Source: Erysipelotrichaceae bacterium
GTDB taxonomy: Bacteria > Bacillota_I > Bacilli_A > Erysipelotrichales > Erysipelotrichaceae
Assembly (NCBI GenBank): GCA_017428765.1
Contig: JAFRQF010000027.1
Location: forward strand, 1-64,000
Direction of reading: 5' to 3'
Length of the DNA: 64,000 nucleotides
This document shows positions 60,396 to 64,000 of the stretch, piece by piece. The notes beneath the pieces are model-generated. The model had not been told where the DNA came from. It worked only from the letters and a program-made list of their open reading frames with translations, and ran no database searches. The position numbers and the translations under genes were made by a program. Position 1 is the first letter of the stretch. Each line of letters starts with the position of its first letter.

Positions 60396-61628
60396 ATGGC
60401 ATTACACGTAATGGATGAAGCCAACCGCTGCTTACAATGCAAGAACCCACGCTGCCGTACCGGCTGTCCTATCAACACCAACATCCCGGAAGCGATCCGT
60501 CTTTTACGGGAAAACAAGCTCAACGAAGCAGGCAAGATGTTGTTTCTCAACAACCCTCTGACCACGGTCTGTTCCCTGGTCTGCAACCACGAGAACCAGT
60601 GTGAAGGCCATTGCGTCTTAGGCATCAAAGGAAGCCCTGTCCACTTCTCAACGATCGAAAACTATATTTCCGAGACATATGCCAACCAGATGACTGAAGG
60701 TCCGAAACCTTCCAACGGCATCAAAGTAGCGATCGTCGGTTCCGGTCCGGCCGGACTCACCATCTCGGTCATTTTGGCCAGATACGGTTATGATGTCACC
60801 ATATTCGATATCCATGACAAGATCGGCGGCGTCTTAAGATACGGCATCCCGGAATTCCGTCTGCCGAAGTCTGTCCTGGATGACTTTGAATACAGACATC
60901 TGCGTCTGAAAGGCATCAAGGTACGTCCGAACACCACGATAGGAACTTCCATCACGATCGACGATCTCTTCCGTGACGGCTATAAGGCAGTCTTTGTCGG
61001 AACAGGTACCTGGAGACCGAAGACCTTAGGCATCAAGGGTGAATCCTTAGGCAATGTCCACTTCGCGATCGACTATCTTGCTTCCCCGGATGTCTACCAT
61101 TTAGGCAACAACGTCACCGTCATCGGTGTAGGCAATGCGGCAATGGATGTTGCCAGGACTGCGATCCGTCACGGTTCGAGAAACGTCACCTGTTTCGCAA
61201 GAAGAGACAGCGTTTCCGCTTCCCAATATGAATTCTCGTATGCGCAGCTGGAAGGCGTGCGATTCGAATTCAACAAAGCACCGGTCGAGATCAAGGATGA
61301 CGGTGTCATATTCAAAGATACCGTCATGAACGAAGAAGGAAAAGTCGTTGCGGTGGAAGGTTCTGAAAAGTTCTATCCTTCCGATTCCGTCATCGTCTCC
61401 GTATCGCAAGGTGCCATGAACCGTATCGTATCGACGACCAAGGGCCTTGAAGTCGGAAAAGGCGGACTGTTAGTCGCAGATGAACACGGCCATACGACAA
61501 GACCGGGCGTCTTCACTTCAGGCGACGTCGTATCCGGTGCCAAGACCGTCGTAGAAGCCGTCGCAGCTTCCAAAATAACGGCCGAAGCGATGCACGAATA
61601 CCTGCAATCCCTGCCGAAAGAAGATTAA
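60396..61628 (+). CDS. GltD-like NAD(P)H-dependent flavoprotein with two iron-sulfur sites
   Basis: This 410-residue protein resembles the small subunit of glutamate synthase. It has an N-terminal double cluster domain (CLQCKNPRCRTGCP near 12-25 and CSLVCNHENQCEGHC near 59-73), an FAD loop VGSGPAGLT near 113, GGVLRYGIPEFRLPK and an NADPH loop GVGNAAMDVA. No large glutamate synthase subunit is next to it, so it may serve as a general electron-transfer module. It has a GGAGGT ribosome site and follows GH4 by 15 bases. Confidence 0.88.
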   Translation: MALHVMDEANRCLQCKNPRCRTGCPINTNIPEAIRLLRENKLNEAGKMLFLNNPLTTVCSLVCNHENQCEGHCVLGIKGSPVHFSTIENYISETYANQMTEGPKPSNGIKVAIVGSGPAGLTISVILARYGYDVTIFDIHDKIGGVLRYGIPEFRLPKSVLDDFEYRHLRLKGIKVRPNTTIGTSITIDDLFRDGYKAVFVGTGTWRPKTLGIKGESLGNVHFAIDYLASPDVYHLGNNVTVIGVGNAAMDVARTAIRHGSRNVTCFARRDSVSASQYEFSYAQLEGVRFEFNKAPVEIKDDGVIFKDTVMNEEGKVVAVEGSEKFYPSDSVIVSVSQGAMNRIVSTTKGLEVGKGGLLVADEHGHTTRPGVFTSGDVVSGAKTVVEAVAASKITAEAMHEYLQSLPKED

Positions 61629-61639
61629 GTCAATAGCTT

Positions 61640-61668
61640 AAAAGATCAGCCACAGCTGATCTTTTCTT
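61640..61668 (+). terminator. Terminator after the GltD-like gene
   Basis: AAAAGATCAGC and GCTGATCTTTT pair around a four-base loop, followed by CTT. It lies between convergent genes and may serve both. Confidence 0.75.
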
Positions 61669-63061
61669 ATGCGCTGATATACTCTGCTTTATAACTTCTT
61701 ATGACCAGGAATGCCACAAGGCTTGACATCACGGTGACTGAAATGTTGGAGACCATCATGACGATACCTACGCTTGCCTCGCCGAAACTGGTAAAGTTCT
61801 GCAAAAACCAGAAGACCGGGATACGGAAGACGAAGACTCTTGCGATATTGACGATAAGCGTCAGTTTGGTCCGGCCAAGTCCATATAACAAAGCCATAAC
61901 GGCGGAATTGATGCCAAGCGGCACAGCACCTAAAGCTTCATAGCGGTAGACGAGTTTGATCATCTCATGGAATTCCAAGGATCCCGAATCAAATAAGGAG
62001 GCAAAGAAGTCCATCTGCCAGATCTCAAAGCCGGAGATCACAGCGCCTAAGAAGATATTGATCAGCATCGTCACATAGAAGGCTTTCAATACCCTTTCGT
62101 ATTTCCTGGCACCGAAGTTCTGCGAGATGATGGAAGCGCAGCCTTCCTGGTAGCCGTTCTGCGGCATGGTGGTGAAACCGCCCAGGTTGTTGGAAACGCC
62201 CATCGCACCGACCATCAGATCGCCATACAAGGTACACATCGCATTGACGATCGTCTTGCCAAAGGCGAACAAGGCTTTTTCGGCGATGACCGGCACGGAA
62301 TTCTGTATCATCGGTCCTATGACTCTTCTTTCTTTGGATACGGAAGAAAGTGAGAAGCCGAATGCCGAATCGCCTTTCAAAGAGTTGTATACCGCGATCA
62401 CCAGCAATATGAATTGCGAGATCAAAGAAGCCACAGCGATCATCACGAGACCCGAATTGAGTATATAGACGAAGAATGCGGTCAAAGATAGTTTCGTCAG
62501 GATGACCATCAGATTGAGCTTGAAGATGAGCTTGGCATTGCCCCTCGCCCTTTCAACAGCGATATAGACGTTGTTTAAGAATGTGATCACCATCGTCAGC
62601 AGTTGAACGATGAAGTAGCTCGTTCCGACCGCGATCAGACCTTCCGGCGTACCGGCAAGTCTTAAGAACTGTCCGGTAAACGGGAGGATGCCCGCCAGCA
62701 TCAGCACGCCGACACTCAGACAAAGGATATACAGGGATGAGACTCTTTTCTTCACCAGATCGAAGTCACCCTGACCAAAGGCATGGGAGATCTTGATGCC
62801 CGCACCTACCGCCAAACCGCCGCCGACAGCCGAAAGGATGTGGTTGACCTGTGAGAGATAAGCGACCGCCGATACCGACTCTTTGGAGATATGGGCAGCC
62901 ATCATCGTATCAAGGATGGCAAAGATCTGCGAAAGCATCTGATACATCGCCAGAGGTGTGCCGATATATAAGATGACCTTCCACATATTGTCGTTTAGAG
63001 ACATGTTCAGATATCTCTCATCACGTTTATTCAGTTTTACTTTATTTTCACTCGTTTTCAT
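61667..63061 (-). CDS. MATE-family multidrug efflux transporter
   Basis: The 464 residues form about twelve helices in two homologous halves. Family-like stretches include YIGTPLAMYQMLSQIFAILDTMMA near the start and QNYGxxK-type motifs such as ISQNFGARKYERV near 310. Such pumps use ion gradients to expel cationic compounds. No ribosome site precedes ATG 63061. It is convergent with the GltD-like gene and shares its terminator. Confidence 0.9.
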   Translation of the reverse strand: MKTSENKVKLNKRDERYLNMSLNDNMWKVILYIGTPLAMYQMLSQIFAILDTMMAAHISKESVSAVAYLSQVNHILSAVGGGLAVGAGIKISHAFGQGDFDLVKKRVSSLYILCLSVGVLMLAGILPFTGQFLRLAGTPEGLIAVGTSYFIVQLLTMVITFLNNVYIAVERARGNAKLIFKLNLMVILTKLSLTAFFVYILNSGLVMIAVASLISQFILLVIAVYNSLKGDSAFGFSLSSVSKERRVIGPMIQNSVPVIAEKALFAFGKTIVNAMCTLYGDLMVGAMGVSNNLGGFTTMPQNGYQEGCASIISQNFGARKYERVLKAFYVTMLINIFLGAVISGFEIWQMDFFASLFDSGSLEFHEMIKLVYRYEALGAVPLGINSAVMALLYGLGRTKLTLIVNIARVFVFRIPVFWFLQNFTSFGEASVGIVMMVSNISVTVMSSLVAFLVIRSYKAEYISA

Positions 63062-63075
63062 GCGTACGGTTTCAT

Positions 63076-63081
63076 ATCATA
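63076..63081 (-). promoter_or_regulatory. Possible -10 box of the MATE gene
   Basis: The minus strand reads TATGAT, 14 bases before the ATG. There is no clear -35 and no ribosome site; the leader would be only about seven bases. Confidence 0.35.
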
Positions 63082-63197
63082 CACTGTTTATTCCCTTTTT
63101 TCCAGTCCTGTTCTTCCTTTTGGACCGATATACATACCTGTATGAAAAACGAAAAGATAAAAAACAGATGTATAAGGTTTATTTGGCCTTGCCCATC

Positions 63198-63226
63198 TAT
63201 AATCCTTGCCTCTTCTACGGTATAAT
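63198..63226 (+). promoter_or_regulatory. Two TATAAT boxes before the right-end gene
   Basis: TATAAT occurs at 63198-63203 and again at 63221-63226, exactly 17 bases apart. The second is seven bases before ATG 63234, and no ribosome site is present. Confidence 0.5.
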
Positions 63227-63233
63227 GGGATGT

Positions 63234-64000
63234 ATGTTCAAGAAGTTATTGCTTATATCCCTTCTTCTGTTCAATCCGCTCAAGATCAACAACGGCTACG
63301 ATCAGAACACCAGGATCACATTTAATGGGATCAATGAGACCTGTTACGGAACGCTGCTGTCTAAGACATCGGTCTCCGGTTCCTGGTCGTCCGAGATCGC
63401 CTTTGATCTCAACGCACCGGATAATGTCAAAGAATTCTTTAAAGATTTCAAAGATGAAGATAATTATTTCTATCTGAATTATTTCCAGGATGTCTCTGGC
63501 GGATATCTCTACTGGCCTTTCTATCCGCCTCAGGATTTCAAGATCCTGTTATATTATCCGGACAGCGATACGTTCATCCTGTCTGAAGGACCGATCAGTC
63601 GCTACGCATTATCCAGCACGTATACCGTTACTGTAGAAAACGGATCAATGACCGTTGAAAGAAACTATGATTATCTGCATATGTTTACAAACACACTGAT
63701 CAGATTATTGATATGTACCCTGGTACCTTGTCTGATCACTCTGTTATTCTACAGGCCGCTTAAAAAAGACTACCCTTTGATCATTTCTAACAATCTGATC
63801 TTTCAGATCGTGATCCATCTCCTTATTTCCTTATACAGCTACAAGAACGGTTTCAGCATCGTCGAATACTTCATGTTTTTGTGGATACCGCATCTCTTAT
63901 TTGCGTTTTATCAGGGACATCTGTATAAAAACAGATCCTATTCGATCGGATCTGCCTACTTTGCGGCGCTGTCAAGCCAGGCAGGCGCATATGCCGCAGG
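63234..64000 (+). CDS. Membrane protein of unknown function (C-terminus cut off by window edge)
   Basis: The frame starts at ATG 63234 and is open to the right edge, about 255 residues. An N-terminal hydrophobic segment (FKKLLLISLLLFNPL) looks like a signal peptide or anchor. About 140 residues of polar, probably external sequence rich in Tyr, Phe and Asp follow. Then come membrane helices from about 160 onward (LIRLLICTLVPCLITLLF, then further segments). I do not recognise a family. No ribosome site is present, and a TATAAT box is seven bases upstream. Confidence 0.65.
   Translation, partial: MFKKLLLISLLLFNPLKINNGYDQNTRITFNGINETCYGTLLSKTSVSGSWSSEIAFDLNAPDNVKEFFKDFKDEDNYFYLNYFQDVSGGYLYWPFYPPQDFKILLYYPDSDTFILSEGPISRYALSSTYTVTVENGSMTVERNYDYLHMFTNTLIRLLICTLVPCLITLLFYRPLKKDYPLIISNNLIFQIVIHLLISLYSYKNGFSIVEYFMFLWIPHLLFAFYQGHLYKNRSYSIGSAYFAALSSQAGAYAA

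Overview
The window looks like chromosome from an anaerobic, fermentative, gut-type Firmicute; I infer something near the Erysipelotrichia, but no marker gene here proves it. The grounds are a Gram-positive style glycogen operon with separate GlgC and GlgD, an oxygen-sensitive class III ribonucleotide reductase, Gram-positive wall synthesis, MsmX-type sugar ABC ATPases and a cre-like site. Base composition is even by eye. I see no rRNA, tRNA, CRISPR array, phage gene or insertion sequence. Genes are tightly packed and no gene-free stretch exceeds about 300 bases.

Region 1 (1-33.2 kb) is mostly housekeeping. It opens with the N-terminal part of a CobW-family GTPase behind a PPC-domain (DUF296) protein. 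Next is a glycogen operon on the minus strand: HAD phosphatase, type I pullulanase, glgC, glgD, glgA, glgB. Peptidases and exonuclease III follow (PepV, XthA, a large Xaa-Pro aminopeptidase), then a divergent class A penicillin-binding protein. The set der, cmk and a tail-anchored Glu/Pro-rich protein comes next, then an FMN riboswitch controlling RibU, a sirtuin, a flavin reductase, glycerol kinase, a sugar-nucleotidyltransferase and homoserine dehydrogenase. The class III RNR set is unusual: a MarR-NrdG fusion with a palindromic operator in its own promoter, then NrdD with a C-terminal redoxin domain, then thioredoxin reductase. A membrane SpoIIE-type phosphatase closes the region.

Region 2 (33.3-57.6 kb) is a 24-kb, 24-gene, single-strand cluster for pectin-derived oligogalacturonides. 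A large lipoprotein binding protein, two CUT1 permeases, two MsmX-like ATPases and five small uncharacterised membrane proteins form an import block. None of the hydrolytic enzymes has a signal peptide: pectin methylesterase, GH28, CE12 and GH105. Galacturonate is handled by UxaC, UxaB and UxaA, and unsaturated uronate by KduI and KduD. Both routes meet at 2-keto-3-deoxygluconate, then KdgK (two copies) and an Eda-VOC fusion give pyruvate and glyceraldehyde 3-phosphate. There is no polysaccharide lyase and no classical regulator in the cluster. The picture is of a scavenger that imports oligomers cut by other bacteria and finishes them in the cytoplasm.

Region 3 (57.6-64 kb) runs divergently: a ParB-like/metallophosphoesterase protein, a GH4 alpha-galacturonidase with the CHEV motif, a GltD-like flavoprotein, a convergent MATE pump, and the start of an unknown membrane protein.

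Two patterns cut across the window. First, many operon-first genes have a -10 box only 6 to 10 bases before the start codon and no Shine-Dalgarno sequence, which suggests frequent leaderless transcripts. Internal operon genes mostly have good ribosome binding sites or overlap the gene before. Second, one small membrane protein gene (40026-39433) is interrupted by an in-frame TGA, and its frame then stays open to a stop that overlaps the next start codon.
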